Positions 63,966 to 64,000 of a stretch of DNA of 64,000 bases are shown piece by piece (position 1 is the stretch's first letter; each line of letters starts with the position of its first letter). The stretch lies in assembly GCA_017506865.1 (NCBI GenBank), contig JAFCMP010000004.1, positions 310,001 to 374,000 of the forward strand, in the 5' to 3' direction. Source of the DNA: Tribonema minus (lineage: Eukaryota; Sar; Xanthophyceae; Tribonematales; Tribonemataceae). The notes beneath the pieces are model-generated. The model was not told the origin of the DNA and did not search any database. It saw nothing but the letters and a program-made list of their open reading frames with translations. The position numbers and the translations under genes are program-made.

Positions 63966-64000
63966 CGTGTGTTCGCCGGCGGTGATGCCATGTGTGTGCT

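Overview
The window is nuclear DNA of a ciliated, probably photosynthetic single-celled eukaryote; a chlorophyte green alga is my best inference. Genes are split into many short exons with GT-AG and a few GC-AG introns, and coding sequence is a small fraction of the DNA. The gene set mixes amino-acid and isoprenoid metabolism (3-isopropylmalate dehydrogenase, a bacterial/plastid-type cis-prenyltransferase), cytosolic translation (valyl-tRNA synthetase) and proteins with motifs typical of cilia (sperm-tail PG-rich repeats, a Dpy-30-type helix). Short interstitial runs of TTAGGG are scattered through introns. The species cannot be fixed from sequence alone.

Layout: 1-447 (-) start of an isopropylmalate-dehydrogenase-like gene; 1324-7416 (+) SERINC/TMS1-like membrane protein; 7848-29600 (-) valyl-tRNA synthetase, 24 exons coding for 1085 residues across 21.8 kb; 29692-33890 (+) cis-prenyltransferase, 6 exons, 343 residues; 34978-36387 (-) membrane-anchored low-complexity protein; 36535-37501 (+) 74-residue Tyr/Ser/Asn-rich protein; 38589-41746 (-) sperm-tail PG-rich-repeat protein, 4 exons, 436 residues; 41919-44108 (+) Dpy-30-motif coiled-coil protein, 351 residues; 45092-46353 5'-truncated non-LTR retrotransposon with a 14-bp target-site duplication; 46973-56221 (+) unrecognised, probably nuclear, 782-residue protein in 10 exons; 58320-61516 (-) SAM-domain protein, 617 residues; 61944 to the window edge (+) ankyrin-repeat protein. 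Apart from the 782-residue gene the genes form five head-to-head pairs with gaps of 91 to about 880 bp, so shared bidirectional promoters are likely.

The most striking feature is how the introns are built. In most genes the intron flank of an exon carries two to seven diverged, tandemly arranged copies of that exon's own edge, including the splice donor or acceptor. It is seen in the valyl-tRNA synthetase, prenyltransferase, SERINC, Tyr-rich, 782-residue and ankyrin genes. Introns therefore appear to have grown by repeated duplication of exon-intron junctions, leaving arrays of decoy splice sites; in the Tyr-rich gene one such copy forms a possible alternative last exon. The window also holds an intact-looking 723-bp inverted-repeat transposon (31-bp termini, 6-bp target duplication) placed beside a splice donor, a three-copy dispersed repeat of about 120 bp, and pure poly-G/poly-C tracts of 22-30 bases.

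Exon joins were derived by hand from splice consensus, reading phase and protein-family knowledge; where every phase agrees I say so, and where exons are missing I say that too.
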